Positions 8,484 to 21,268 of a stretch of 64,000 nt of DNA are shown piece after piece. The notes beneath the pieces are model-generated. The model was not told where the DNA came from, searched no databases, and saw only the letters and a list, made by a program, of their open reading frames with translations. How positions within the stretch are numbered: position 1 is the first letter of the stretch; every line of letters begins with the position of its first letter. Position numbers and translations under genes: made by a program. The stretch comes from Urophycis tenuis (taxonomy: Eukaryota > Chordata > Actinopteri > Gadiformes > Phycidae), in the NCBI GenBank assembly GCA_036785325.1, contig JAXIVH010000071.1, forward strand, positions 628,001-692,000. The letters are read 5' to 3'.

Positions 8484-9499
8484 ATCGATACAGGTCACTC
8501 ACCCACACGCACGCGAGGAAACACAACACAGCACTTCCCGCTTTTCAGCTGGGCCAAACCATTAGAACAACAGCCCCCCCCCCCCCCCCCCCCCTGGAGT
8601 TTATGGTACGGACTACCAGTAACGAACCCATAACAAAGCCATGTTCTGCCTCGGCGCTGGTCTCACATTTGGGCTTATTCTGACAAAACGGTAGCTCCTA
8701 TCAGAAAAAAAGCAAGACCATCATCGCCGTAACGACTTCCCGAACGATTTGGTGTTTCTACAATGTTTCTAGAGTAAATATTTCGGAGACAATCGCAAGT
8801 TTAAAACAGAGGTCCGTTCTGCTTTTCTCTGAAAATATTTGTATTGGAGTCAATGAGGCGCAGACACAGACTGGCCGCACTTAGAGGCTGCTAATTCGAA
8901 TTCTGTAAATCGCTCCGATTTTTTGAGCACATTGTGAGAGACAGAACACGTATGTCTACAAAGTAGGAAAAAATTACGTGTGTACATTGTAAACTGTGGC
9001 CAGGAGCAGCGTGGAGAGAGATTTTTTTTTTAGTTTTCTGGGTCTCTCTCCACCTCTAGCTACACTCTAACCCTAATAAGGGCACGCAATACACACCCAT
9101 TGTAATCTCATCATTTCTCCAAAAATGATCATGGTCATTGGACAGTGATTGATCAAAAAGTATATGACCTTTCAAAACATGGAAATATACATCAAATACA
9201 CAAGACTTGTGTCTACTGTTTAAAGTTGAAATGGAGTCTCTAGGTGAAAGTATGCAGGAGCAGCAGACCGCACCAAAAGTCTTTATTTTTTTACCTCCTC
9301 CCATGCATTCTCTATGGGAAAATATTGACAGTTTTTTGCAAATAACGTCGTGAAAAATTAATATTATTTTAAGAAAAGTAATAGCACACCGATCCCGATG
9401 AAGACGCACATTTTGATATATCATTTGTCCTACAACTCTTCGAGTTGTAGGACTAGTTTCGCATCAAAAAACGCGAGGAAGAGGAATAATAAATATAAG

Positions 9500-9728
9500 A
9501 ATAAATATAAGAAAAAATCCACAGGAGAACAATAGTGCTCGGGGCTTCGCCCCGAGCACTGGCTCCACAGCTTTGCTGTAGGGCCAGTGCTCGGTGCGTT
9601 TGCCCCGTGCACTAATAAAGATAAGAAAAAATCCCCAGGAAAACAATAGTGCTCGGGGCTTTGCCCCGAGCACTGGCTCCACAGCTTTGCTGTAGGGCCA
9701 GTGCTCGGTGCGTTTGCCCCGTGCACTA
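9500..9728. repeat. Hairpin cassette, two tandem copies (end of B2)
   Basis: Hairpins lie at 9534-9560 (TTC loop) and 9648-9674 (TTT loop), a 114-bp period. The arms are identical in both copies and only the loop base differs. The minus-strand frames at 9430-9726 are produced by this duplication. Confidence 0.9.
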
Positions 9729-10251
9729 ACTAGAGTTCAAAAATTCCCTCGAGGGAAATTTTGATAGTGCACGGGTGACAATACCGGAGTGTGAACCTGT
9801 ATCAGAGTCACAGCCGTTTGAGTAATGGTGCTGATCCCAAAAACAGCAGTCAACAAACTGAACGTCATGAAACAGTGAAATGTAAGGAACCCAACATGTC
9901 CTGAACATTCGCCTCCAAACCCTATCTAATAGCAATAACATGTAATGAAACAGAATGCCAGAATGTCGCAATGCATTCTGGGAAACACTCCCCCAACACG
10001 TTACAAAACACGCTACTATCCACGATTTCCTCAGGCAAGTACAACAACTTGAACTGATAATACAAGAAAACACAAAAGCATTAACCTAATTTACACAAAA
10101 TAGAAACAACATTTAATTTGATTTGTGTCCGATGGCGAGAGAGACGCTAGATGGTAACCATGGCAATGGAGACTCGATATCTCACAATTTATTTATCAAC
10201 GACAAGACAGACAGATCTCACTGCCCATCACTGATCAACTGCTGCGGTCAG

Positions 10252-10254
<3 letters not shown>

Positions 10255-10342
<88 letters not shown>
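10255..10342. repeat. (GT)n tract, unit B3 tract 1
   Basis: 88 bp, ending in CACTCAATGTTATGAATT. The TACAG..CGATCGATAC linker seen after tract 1 in B1/B2 is missing here and in later units. Confidence 0.97.
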
Positions 10343-10343
<1 letters not shown>

Positions 10344-10741
10344 ACTCAATGTTATGAATTAAAATGACAGTTTTGCAAGCACCCACTCAAGCAAGCACGC
10401 GCAATGTCGACAGAGACGTTGCGGTTAGGGTTAGTGTTAGGTTTACTTTACATTCACATTTAATTTGATTTGTGTCCGATGACGAGAGAGAGACGGAGAG
10501 AGATAGAGCACTTTGGTAGAGAGGCATACAATAACAGAGAGCGAGCGCCGGTCTCGATAAAGCCGTTAATCAGCGAAATGAAATGTTATTTCCCGATTGT
10601 TTCACAGCGGTTACATTCAGCAGGTAGACACGGCCATGAACTACACCTATCTGAATCACATTATCCAATGAAAAGTATTAGAGCTCTGTGCGTGATCATA
10701 GCCAGGACATCGCGTCTACAACCAGTTCTCCCAGCAGAAGC

Positions 10742-10742
<1 letters not shown>

Positions 10743-10802
<60 letters not shown>
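10743..10802. repeat. (GT)n tract, unit B3 tract 2
   Basis: 60 bp, followed by ACAGGTGCTGCGCGCGATC. Confidence 0.97.
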
Positions 10803-10804
<2 letters not shown>

Positions 10805-12364
10805 AGGTGCTGCGCGCGATCGATACAATGTTATTATTTAAATTTACAGTTAGACCCACACACGCGCGCGATGACGACAGAGACGAGGAGGAGAGGAATA
10901 GAGGAAAACAGCCATTTTCTGCCTCGGCACTGGTCTCACATTTGGGCTTATTCTGACAAAACGGTAGCTCCTACCAGAAAAACAGCAAGACCATCATCGC
11001 CGTTAGGACTTCCCGAACGATTTGGTGTTTCTATAATGTTTCTAGAGTAAATATTTCGGAGACACTCGCAAGTTTAAAACAGGGGTCCGTTCTGCTTTTC
11101 TCTGAAAATATTTGTATTGGAGTCAATGAGGAGAAGACAGCGACTGGCCGCACTTAGAGGCTGCTAATTCGAATTCTGTAAATCTCTCCGATTTTTTAAA
11201 CACATTGTGAGAGACAGAACACCTATGTCTACAAAGTTGGAAAAAATCACGTGTGTACATTGTAAACTGTGGCCAGGAGCAGCGTGGAAAGACATTATTT
11301 TTTTCATTTTTGTGGGGCTCTCTCCACTCTAGCTACACTGTAACCCTAATAAGGGCATGCAATACACACCCATTGTAATCTCATCATTTTTCCCAAAATG
11401 ATCATGGTCATTGAACAGTGATTGATCAAAAAGTATATGACCTATCAAAACATGGAAATATACATAAAATACACAAGACTTTTGTCTACTGTTTAAAGTT
11501 GAAATGGAGTCTCTAGGTCAAAGTATGCAGGAGCAGCAGACAGCACCAAAAGTCTTTATTTTTTGACCTCCTCCCATGCATTCTCTATGGGAAAATATTC
11601 GCAGTTTTTTGCCAATAACGTCGTGAAAAATTAATATTATTTTAAGAAATCGAATAGCACACCGATCCCGATGAAGACGCACATTTTGATATATAATTTG
11701 TCCTACAACTCTTCGAGTTGTAGGACTAGTAGCGAATCAAAAAAGCGAGGAAGAGGAATAATAATAAAAAGAATAATAATAAAAAGAAAAAATCCACAGG
11801 ATAACAATAGTGCTCGGTGCGTTTGCCCCGTGCACTAACTAGAGTTCAAAAATTCCCTCGAGGGAAATTTTGATAGTGCACGGGTGACGCTACCGGAGTG
11901 TGAACCTCTATCAGAGTCACAGCCGTTTGAGTAATGGTGCTGATCCCAAAAACCGCAGTCAACAAACTGAACGTCATGAAACAGTGAAATGTAAGGAACC
12001 CAACATGTCCTGAAAATTCGCCTCCAAACCCTATCTAATAGCAATAACATGTAATGAAACAGAATGCCAGAATGTCGCAATGCATTCTGGGAGACACTCC
12101 CCCAACACGTTACAAAACACGCTACTAATCCACGATTTTCTCAGGCAAGTACAACAACTTGAACTGATAATACAAGAAAACACAAAAGCATTAACCTAAT
12201 TTACACAAAATAGAAACAACATTTAATTTGATTTGTGTCCGATGACGAGAGAGACGCTAGATGGTAACCATGGCAACGGAGACTCGATATCTCACAGTTT
12301 ATTTATCAACGACAAGACAGACAGATCTCACTGCCCATCACTGATCAACTGCTGCGGTCGGGAC

Positions 12365-12390
12365 GTGTGTGTGTGTGTGTGTGTGTGTGT
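12365..12390. repeat. (GT)n tract, unit B4 tract 1
   Basis: A contracted tract of 26 bp. Confidence 0.95.
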
Positions 12391-12784
12391 CACTCAATGT
12401 TATGAATTAAAATGAGTTTTGCAAGCACCCACACACGCAAGCACGCATGTCGACAGAGACGTTGCGGTTAGGGTTAGTGTTAGGTTTACTTTACATTCAC
12501 ATTTAATTTGATTTGTGTCCGATGACGAGAGAGAGACGGAGAGAGATAGAGCACTTTGGTAGAGAGACATACAATAACAGAGAGCGAGCGCCGGTCTCGA
12601 TAAAGCCGTTAATCAGCGAAATGAAACGTTATTTCCCGATTGTTTCACAGCGGTTACATTCAGCAGGTAGACAGGGCCATGAACTGCACCTATCTGAATC
12701 ACATTATCCAATGAAAAGTATTAGAGCTCTGTGCGTGTTCATAGCCAGGACATCGCGTCTACAACCAGTTCTCCCAGCAGCAGC

Positions 12785-12785
<1 letters not shown>

Positions 12786-12863
<78 letters not shown>
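12786..12863. repeat. (GT)n tract, unit B4 tract 2
   Basis: 78 bp, uninterrupted. Confidence 0.97.
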
Positions 12864-12865
<2 letters not shown>

Positions 12866-14376
12866 AGGTGCTGCGCGCGATCGATACAATGTTATTATTT
12901 AAATTGACAGTTAGACCCACACACGCGCGCGATGACGACAGAGACGAGGAGGAGAGGAATAGAGGAAAACAGCCATTTTCTGCCTCGGCACTGGTCTCAC
13001 ATTTGGGCTTATTCTGACAAAACGGTAGCTCCTACCAGAAAAACAGCAAGACCATCATCGCCGTTAGGACTTCCCGAACGATTTGGTGTTTCTAAAATGT
13101 TTCTAGAGTAAATATTTCGGAGACACTCGCAAGTTTAAAACAGGGGTCCGTTCTGCTTTTCTCTGAAAATATTTGTATTGGAGTCAATGAGGAGAATACA
13201 CCGACTGGCCGCACTTAGAGGCTGCTAATTCGAATTCTGTAAATCTCTCCGATTTTTTAAACACATTGTGAGAGACAGAACACCTATGTCTACAAAGTTG
13301 GAAAAAAATCACGTGTGCACATTGTAAACTGTGGCCAGGAGCAGCGTGGAAAGACATTATTTTTTTCATTTTTGTGGGGCTCTCTCCACTCTAGCTACAC
13401 TGTAACCCTAATAAGGGCATGCAATACACACCCATTGTAATCTCATCATTTCTCCAAAAATGATCATGGTCATTGAACAGTGATTGATCAAAAACTATAT
13501 GACCTATCAAAACATGGAAATATACATCAAATACACAAGACTTTTGTCTACTGTTTAAAGTTAAAATGGAGTCTCTAGGTGAAAGTATGCAGGAGCAGCA
13601 GACAGCCGTAGGCAGTAGTAAAAGTATTTATTTTTTGACCTCCTCCCATGCATTCTCTATGGGAAAATATTCACAGTTTTTTGCAAATAACTTCATGAAA
13701 AATTAATATTATTTTAAGAAATCGAATAGCACACCGATCCCGATGAAGACGCACATTTTGATATATAATTTGTCCTACAACTCTTCGAGTTGTAGGACTA
13801 GTAGCGAATCAAAAAAGCGAGGAAGAGGAATAATAATAAAAAGAATAATAATAACTAGAGTTCAAAAATTCCCTCAAAGGAAATTTTGATAGTGCACGGG
13901 TGACGCTACCGGAGTGTGAACCTGCATCAGAGTCACAGCCGTTTGAGTAATGGTGCTGATCCCAAAAACAGCAGTCAACAAACTGAACGTCATGAAACAG
14001 TGAAATGTAAGGAACCCAACATGTCCTGAACATTCGCCTCCAAACCCTATCTAATAGCAATAACATGTAATGAAACAGAATGCCAGAATGTCGCAATGCA
14101 TTCTGGGAGACACTCCCCCAACACGTTACAAAACACGCTACTATCCACGATTTTCTCAGGCAAGTACAACAACTTGAACTGATAATACAAGAAAACACAA
14201 AAGCATTAACCTAATTTACACAAAATAGAAACAACATTTAATTTGATTTGTGTCCGATGACGAGAGAGACGCTAGATGGTAACCATGGCAACGGAGACTC
14301 GATATCTCACAGTTTATTTATCAACGACAAGACAGACAGATCTCACTGCCCATCACTGATCAACTGCTGCGGTCGG

Positions 14377-14379
<3 letters not shown>

Positions 14380-14453
<74 letters not shown>
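14380..14453. repeat. (GT)n tract, unit B5 tract 1
   Basis: 74 bp with a single C interruption at about 14416. Confidence 0.96.
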
Positions 14454-14454
<1 letters not shown>

Positions 14455-14849
14455 ACTCAATGTTATGAATTAAAATGACAGTTTTGCAAGCACCCACACA
14501 CGCAAGCACGCGCAATGTCGACATTATTGCGGTTAGGGTTAGTGTTAGGTTTACTTTACATTCACATTTAATTTGATTTGTGTCCGATGACGAGAGAGAG
14601 ACGGAGAGAGATAGAGCACTTTGGTAGAGAGACGTACAATAACAGAGAGCGAGCGCCGGTCTCGATAAAGCCGTTAATCAGCGAAATGAAACGTTATTTC
14701 CCGATTGTTTCACAGCGGTTACATTCAGCAGATAGACAGGGCCATGAACTGCACCTATCTGAATCACATTATCCAATGAAAAGTATTAGAGCTCTGTGCG
14801 TGATCATAGCCAGGACATCGCGTCTACAACCAGTTCTCCCAGCAGCAGC

Positions 14850-14850
<1 letters not shown>

Positions 14851-14894
<44 letters not shown>
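14851..14894. repeat. (GT)n tract, unit B5 tract 2
   Basis: 44 bp, uninterrupted. Confidence 0.97.
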
Positions 14895-14896
<2 letters not shown>

Positions 14897-15873
14897 AGGT
14901 GCTGCGCGCGATCGATACAATGTTATTATTTAAATTGACAGTTAGACCCACACACGCGCGCGATGACGACAGAGACGAGGAGGAGAGGAATAGAGGAAAA
15001 CAGCCATTTTCTGCCTCGGCACTGGTCTCACATTTGGGCTTATTCTGACAAAACGGTAGCTCCTACCAGAAAAACAGCAAGACCATCATCGCCGTTAGGA
15101 CTTCCCGAACGATTTGGTGTTTCTAAAATGTTTCTTGAGTAAATATTTCGGAGAAACTCGCAAGTTTAAAACAGGGGTCCGTTCTGCTTTTCTCTGAAAA
15201 TATTTGAAATATTTGTATTGGAGTCAATGAGGAGAAGACACTGACTGGCCGCACTTAGAGGCTGCTAATTCGAATTCTGTAAATCTCTCCGATTCTTTAA
15301 ACACATTTTGAGAGACAGAACACGTATGTCTACAAAGTTGGGAAAAATCACGTGTGTACATTGTAAGCTGTGGCCAGGAGCAGCGTGGAAAGAGATTTAT
15401 TTTTTCATTTTTGTGGGGCTCTCTCCACTCTAGCTACACTCTAACCCTAATAAGGGCATGCAATACACACCCATTGTAATCTCATTATTTTTCCAAAAAT
15501 GATCATGGTCATTGAACAGTGATTGATCAAAAAGTATATGACCTATCAAAACATGGAAATATACATAAAATACACAGGACTTTTGTCTACTGTTTAAAGT
15601 TGAAATGGAGTCTCTAGGTCAAAGTATGCAGGAGCAGCAGACAGCACCAAAAGTCTTTATTTTTTTACCTCCTCCCATTCATTGTCTATGGGAAAATATT
15701 CGCAGTTTTTTGCCAATAACGTCGTGAAAAATTAATATTATTTTAAGAAATCGAATAGCACACCGATCCCGATGAAGACGCACATTTTGATATATAATTT
15801 GTCCTACAACTCTTCGAGTTGTAGAACAAGTAGCGAATCAAAATTCATCCGGAAGAGGAATAATAATAAGAAG

Positions 15874-16091
15874 AAGAAAAAATCCACAGGATAACAATAG
15901 TGCTCGGGGCTTTGCCCCGAGCACTGGCTCCACAGCTTTGCTGTAGGGCCAGTGCTCGGTGCGTTTGCCCCGTGCACTAATAAAAAGAAAAAATCCACAG
16001 TATAACAATAGTGCTCGGGGCTTCGCCCCGAGCACTGGCTCCACAGCTTTGCTGTAGGGCCAGTGCTCGGTGCGTTTGCCCCGTGCACTAA
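15874..16091. repeat. Hairpin cassette, two tandem copies (end of B5)
   Basis: Hairpins lie at 15899-15925 (TTT loop) and 16010-16036 (TTC loop), a 111-bp period. Confidence 0.9.
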
Positions 16092-16592
16092 CTAGAGTTC
16101 AAAAATTCCCTCGAGGGAAATTTTGATAGTGCACGTGTGACGCTACCGGAGTGTGAAACTCTATCAGAGTCACAGCCGTTTGAGTAATGGTGCTGATCCC
16201 AAAAACAGCAGTCAACAAACTGAACGTCATGAAACAGTGAAATGTAAGGAACCCAACATGTCCTGAACATTCGCCTCCAAACCCTATCTAATAGCAATAA
16301 CATGTAATGAAACAGAATGCCAGAATGTCGCAATGCATTCTGGGAAACACTCCCCAACACGTTACAAAACACGCTACTATCCACGATTTCCTCAGGCAAG
16401 TACAACAACTTGAACTGATAATACAAGAAAACACAAAAGCATTAACCTAATTTACACAAAATAGAAACCATTAAACCATTAAACATTTAATTTGATTTGT
16501 GTCCGATGACGAGAGAGACGCTAGATGGTAACCATGGCAACGAAGACTCGCTATCTCACAGTTTATTTATCAACGAATCAACTGCTGCGGTC

Positions 16593-16608
16593 GTGTGTGT
16601 GTGTGTGT
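16593..16608. repeat. (GT)8 remnant, unit B6 tract 1
   Basis: 16 bp only: the most contracted GT tract of the array. Confidence 0.93.
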
Positions 16609-17005
16609 CACTCAATGTTATGAATTAAAATGACAGTTTTGCAAGCACCCACACACGCAAGCACGCACAATGTATACAGAGACGTTGAGGTTAGGGTTAG
16701 TGTTAGGTTTACTTTACATTCACATTTAATTTGATTTGTGTCCGATGACGAGAGAGAGACGGAGAGAGATAGAGCACTTTGGTAGAGAGACGTACAATAA
16801 CAGAGAGCGAGCGCCGGTCTCGATAAAGCCGTTAATCAGCGAAATGAATCGTTATTTCCCGATAGTTTCACAGCGGTTACATTCAGCAGGTAGACACGGC
16901 TGAACTGCACCTATCTGAATCGCATTATCCAATGAAAAGTATTAGAGCTCTGTGCGTGATCATAGCCAGGACATCGCGTCTACAACCAGTTCTCCCAGCA
17001 GCAGC

Positions 17006-17006
<1 letters not shown>

Positions 17007-17064
<58 letters not shown>
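17007..17064. repeat. (GT)n tract, unit B6 tract 2
   Basis: 58 bp, followed by ACAGATGCTGCGCGCGATC. Confidence 0.97.
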
Positions 17065-17066
<2 letters not shown>

Positions 17067-18561
17067 AGATGCTGCGCGCGATCGATACAATGTTATTATT
17101 TAAATTGACAGTTACACCCACACACGCGCGCGATGACGACAGAGACGAGTAGGAGAGGAATAGAGGAAAACAGCCATTTTCTGCCTCGGCACTGGTCTCA
17201 CATTTGGGCTTATTCTGACAAAACGGTAGCTCCTACCAGAAAAACAGCCAAACCATCATCGCCGTTAGGACTTCCCGAACGATTTGGTGTTTCTAAAATG
17301 TTTCTAGAGTAAATATTTCGGAGACACTCGCGAGTTTAAAACAGGGGTCCGTTCTGCTTTTCTCTGAAAATATTTGAAATATTTGTATTGGAGTCAATGA
17401 GGAGAAGACACTGACTGGCCGCACTTAGAGGCTGCTAATTCGAATTCTGTAAATCTCTCCGATTTTTTAAACACATTGTGAGAGACAGAACACCTATGTC
17501 TACAAAGTTGGAAAAAATCACGTGTGTACATTGTAAGCTGTGGCCAGGAACAGCGTGGAAAGAGATTTATTTTTTCATTTTTGTGGGGCTCTCTCCACTC
17601 TAGCTACACTCTAACCCTAATAAGGGCATGCAATACACACCCATTGTAATCTCATTATTTTTCCAAAAATGATCATGGTCATTGAACAGTGATTGATCAA
17701 AAAGTATATGACCTATCAAAACATGGAAATATACATAAAATACACAGGACTTTTGTCTACTGTTTAAAGTTGAAATGGAGTCTCTAGGTCAAAGTATGCA
17801 GGAGCAGCAGACAGCACCAAAAGTCTTTATTTTTTTACCTCCTCCCATTCATTGTCTATGGGAAAATATTCGCAGTTTTTTGCCAATAACGTCGTGAAAA
17901 ATTAATATTATTTTAAGAAATCGAATAGCACACCGATCCCGATGAAGACGCACATTTTGATATATAATTTGTCCTACAACTCTTCGAGTTGTAGGACAAG
18001 TAGCGAATAAAAATTCATCCGGAAGAGGAATAATAACTAGAGTTCAAAAATTCCCTCGAGGGAAATTTTGATAGTGCACGGGTGACGCTACCAGAGTGTG
18101 AAGCTCTATCAGAGTCACAGCCGTTTGAGTAATGGTGCTGATCCCAAAAACAGCAGTCAACAAACTGAACGTCATGAAACAGTGAAATGTAAGGAACCCA
18201 ACATGTCCTGAAAATTCGCCTCCAAACCCTATCTAATAGCAATAACATGTAATGAAACAGAATGCCAGAATGTCGCAATGCATTCTGGGAGACACTCCCC
18301 CAACACGTTACAAAACACGCTACTATCCACGATTTTCTCAGGCAAGTACAACAACTTGAACTGATAATACAAGAAAACACAAAAGCATTAACCTAATTTA
18401 CACAAAATAGAAACAACATTTCATTTGATTTGTGTCCGATGACGAGAGAGACGCTAGATGGTAACCATGGCAACGGAGACTCGATATCTCACAGTTTATT
18501 TATCAACGACAAGACAGACAGATCTCACTGCCCATCACTGATCAACTGCTGCGGTCGGGAC

Positions 18562-18585
18562 GTGTGTGTGTGTGTGTGTGTGTGT
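18562..18585. repeat. (GT)n tract, unit B7 tract 1
   Basis: A contracted tract of 24 bp. Confidence 0.95.
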
Positions 18586-18979
18586 CACTCAATGTTATGA
18601 ATTAAAATGAGTTTTGCAAGCACCCACACACGCAAGCACGCATGTCGACAGAGACGTTGCGGTTAGGGTTAGTGTTAGGTTTACTTTACATTCACATTTA
18701 ATTTGATTTGTGTCCGATGACGAGAGAGAGACGGAGAGAGATATAGCACTTTGGTAGAGAGACATACAATAACAGAGAGCGAGCGCCGGTCTCGATAAAG
18801 CCGTTAATCAGCGAAATGAAACGTTATTTCCCGATTGTTTCACAGCGGTTACATTCAGCAGGTAGACACGGCCATGAACTGCACCTATCTGAATCACATT
18901 ATCCAATGAAAAGTATTAGAGCTCTGTGCGTGTTCATAGCCAGGACATCGCGTCTACAACCAGTTCTCCCAGCAGCAGC

Positions 18980-18980
<1 letters not shown>

Positions 18981-19055
<75 letters not shown>

Positions 19056-19058
19056 TGT

Positions 19059-19102
<44 letters not shown>
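18981..19102. repeat. (GT)n tract, unit B7 tract 2
   Basis: 122 bp, the longest GT tract of the window, with two interruptions close together (GTCTGTGTGTATGT). Confidence 0.97.
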
Positions 19103-19104
<2 letters not shown>

Positions 19105-20066
19105 AGGTGCTGCGCGCGATCGATACAATGTTATTATTTAAATTGACAGTTAGACCCACACACGCGCGCGATGACGACAGAGACGAGGAGGAGAGGAATA
19201 GAGGAAAACAGCCATTTTCTGCCTCGGCACTGGTCTCACATTTGGGCTTATTCTGACAAAACGGTAGCTCCTACCAGAAAAACAGCAAGACCATCATCGC
19301 CGTTAGGACTTCCCGAACGATTTGGTGTTTCTAAAATGTTTCTAGAGTAAATATTTCGGAGACACTCGCAAGTTTAAAACAGGGGTCCGTTCTGCTTTTC
19401 TCTGAAAATATTTGTATTGGAGTCAATGAGCAGAAGACAGCGACTGGCCGCACTTAGAGGCTGCTAATTCGAATTCTGTAAATCTCTCCGATTTTTTAAA
19501 CACATTGTGAGAGACAGAACACCTATGTCTACAAAGTTGGGAAAAATCACGTGTGTACATTGTAAACTGTGGCCAGGAGCAGCGTGGAAAGACATTATTT
19601 TTTTCATTTTTGTGGGGCTCTCTCCACTCTAGCTACACTGTAACCCTAATAAGGGCATGCAATACACACCCATTGTAATCTCATCATTTTTCCAAAAATG
19701 ATCATGGTCATTGAACAGTGATTGATCAAAAAGTATATGACCTATCAAAACATGGAAATATACATAAAATACACAAGACTTTTGTCTACTGTTTAAAGTT
19801 GAAATGGAGTCTCTAGGTGAAAGTATGCAGGAGCAGCAGACAGCACCAAAAGTCTTTATTTTTTGACCTCCTCCCATGCATTCTCTATGGGAAAATATTC
19901 ACAGTTTTTTGCAAATAACGTCATGAAAAATTAATATTATTTTAAGAAATTGAATAGCACACCGATCCCGATGAAGACGCACATTTTGATATATCATTTG
20001 TCCTACAACTCTTCGAGTTGTAGGACTAGTAGCGAATCAAAATCCATCCGGAAGAGGAATAAATAT

Positions 20067-20235
20067 AAGAAAAAATCCACAGGAGAACAATAGTGCTCGG
20101 GGCTTCGCCCCGAGCACTGGCTCCACAGCTTTGCTGTAGGGCCAGTGCTCGGTGCGTTTGCCCCATGCACTAATAAGAAGAAGAAAAAATCCACAGGATA
20201 ACAATAGTGCTCGGTGCGTTTGCCCCGTGCACTAA
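20067..20235. repeat. Hairpin cassette, one full and one shortened copy (end of B7)
   Basis: The full copy has its hairpin at 20092-20118 (TTC loop). The second goes from ACAATAGTGCTCGG straight to TGCGTTTGCCCCGTGCAC, so its hairpin is deleted between the two AGTGCTCGG repeats. Confidence 0.88.
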
Positions 20236-20757
20236 CTAGAGTTCAAAAATTCCCTCGAGGGAAATTTTGATAGTGCACGGGTGAAGCTACCTGAGTGTGA
20301 AGCTGTATCAGAGTCACAGCCGTTTGAGTAATGGTGCTGATCCCAAAAACAGCAGTCAACAAACTGAACGTCATGAATCAGTTAAATGTAAGGAACCCAA
20401 CATGTCCTGAACATTCGCCTCCAAACCCTATCTAATAGCAATAACATGTAATGAAACAGAATGCCAGAATGTCGCAATGCATTCTGGGAAACACTCCCCC
20501 AACACGTTACAAAACACGCTACTATCCACGATTTCCTCAGGCAAGTACAACAACTTGAACTGATAATACAAGAAAACACAAAAGCATTAACCTAATTTAC
20601 ACAAAATAGAAACAACATTTAATTTGGTTTGTGTCCGATGACGAGAGAGACGCTAGATGGTAACCATGGCAACGGAGACTCGATATCTCACAATTTATTT
20701 ATCAACGACAAGACAGACAGATCTCACTGCCCATCACTGATCAACTGCTGCGGTCGG

Positions 20758-20760
<3 letters not shown>

Positions 20761-20807
<47 letters not shown>
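20761..20807. repeat. (GT)n tract, unit B8 tract 1
   Basis: 47 bp, followed by GCACTCAATG. Confidence 0.96.
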
Positions 20808-20808
<1 letters not shown>

Positions 20809-21210
20809 CACTCAATGTTATGAATTAAAATGACAGTTTTGCAAGCACCCACACACGCGCGGTGTATACAGAGACGTTGAGGTTAGGGTTAGTGTTAGGT
20901 TTACTTTACATTCACATTTAATTTGATTTGTGTCCGATGACGAGAGAGAGACGGAGAGAGATAGAGCACTTTGGTAGAGAGACGTACAATAACAGAGAGC
21001 GAGCGCCGGTCTCGATAAAGCCGTTAATCAGCGAAACGAATCGTTATTTCCCGATAGTTTCACAGCGGTTACATTCAGCAGGTAGACACGGCTGAACTGC
21101 ACCGCCGTTAATCAGCGAAATGAATCGTTATTTCCCGATAGTTTCACAGCGGTTACATTCAGCAGGTAGACACGGCTGAACTGCACCTCTGTGCGTCTGC
21201 AAGACATCGC

Positions 21211-21213
<3 letters not shown>

Positions 21214-21255
<42 letters not shown>

Positions 21256-21268
21256 TGTGTTTGTGTGC
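21214..21268. repeat. (GT)n tract, unit B8 tract 2
   Basis: 55 bp with T-rich interruptions at the 3' end (TTTTTGTGTTTGTG). Confidence 0.93.

Larger units (their letters stand above)
7405..9730 (+). repeat. Satellite B unit B2
   Basis: A unit of 2326 bp and the closest relative of B1: it shares the GAGTTTATGGTACGGACTACC segment and the poly-C run. Sites: ZNF143-like 7641-7658, X-box 7828-7841, GT tracts 7929-7998 and 8402-8477, hairpin 9427-9453. It lacks the 84-bp duplication of B1 and ends with two hairpin cassettes. Confidence 0.92.
9731..11839 (+). repeat. Satellite B unit B3
   Basis: A unit of 2109 bp. Sites: ZNF143-like 9967-9984, X-box variant 10154-10167 (GGCAAT end), GT tracts 10255-10342 and 10743-10802, a GGTTAGGGTTAGTGTTAGG telomere-like scrap at about 10423, hairpin 11700-11726. 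It ends with a shortened cassette (11789-11838) that has lost about 52 bp between two AGTGCTCGG direct repeats. Confidence 0.92.
11840..13855 (+). repeat. Satellite B unit B4
   Basis: A unit of 2016 bp. Tract 1 has contracted to 26 bp (12365-12390), and tract 2 is 12786-12863. It shares GAAAATTCGCC in place of GAACATTCGCC with B7 and B10. An extra A at about 12127 shifts the minus-strand frame that other units keep open. Hairpin 13772-13798 with no cassette. Confidence 0.92.
13856..16092 (+). repeat. Satellite B unit B5
   Basis: A unit of 2237 bp. The usual CTCGAG palindrome at its start is mutated (CCCTCAAAGG). Sites: ZNF143-like 14092-14109, X-box 14279-14292, GT tracts 14380-14453 and 14851-14894, hairpin 15801-15827 with one arm mismatch (GTAGAAC). 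A duplicated TATTTGAAA at about 15203 is shared with B6 and B8. It ends with two cassettes. Confidence 0.92.
16093..18037 (+). repeat. Satellite B unit B6
   Basis: A unit of 1945 bp. Tract 1 is almost lost (16 bp, 16593-16608), together with the GACAAGACAGACAGATCTCAC segment before it. Tract 2 is 17007-17064. One C is missing at about 16353 (CTCCCCAAC), which shifts the minus-strand frame. Hairpin 17971-17997, no cassette. Confidence 0.92.
18038..20236 (+). repeat. Satellite B unit B7
   Basis: A unit of 2199 bp. Tract 1 is contracted (18562-18585) and tract 2 is the longest in the window (18981-19102, with C and A interruptions). It shares GAAAATTCGCC with B4 and B10, and the AATCCATCCGGAAGAGG tail with B10. 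Hairpin 20000-20026. It ends with one full and one 52-bp-shortened cassette. Confidence 0.92.

Noticed and set aside
9430..9726. Minus-strand frames of about 70-120 codons across hairpin cassettes (also near 15.8 kb and 25.8 kb)
   Set aside because: The repeated peptide comes from cassette duplication, two overlapping frames are equally open, and the length follows cassette copy number.
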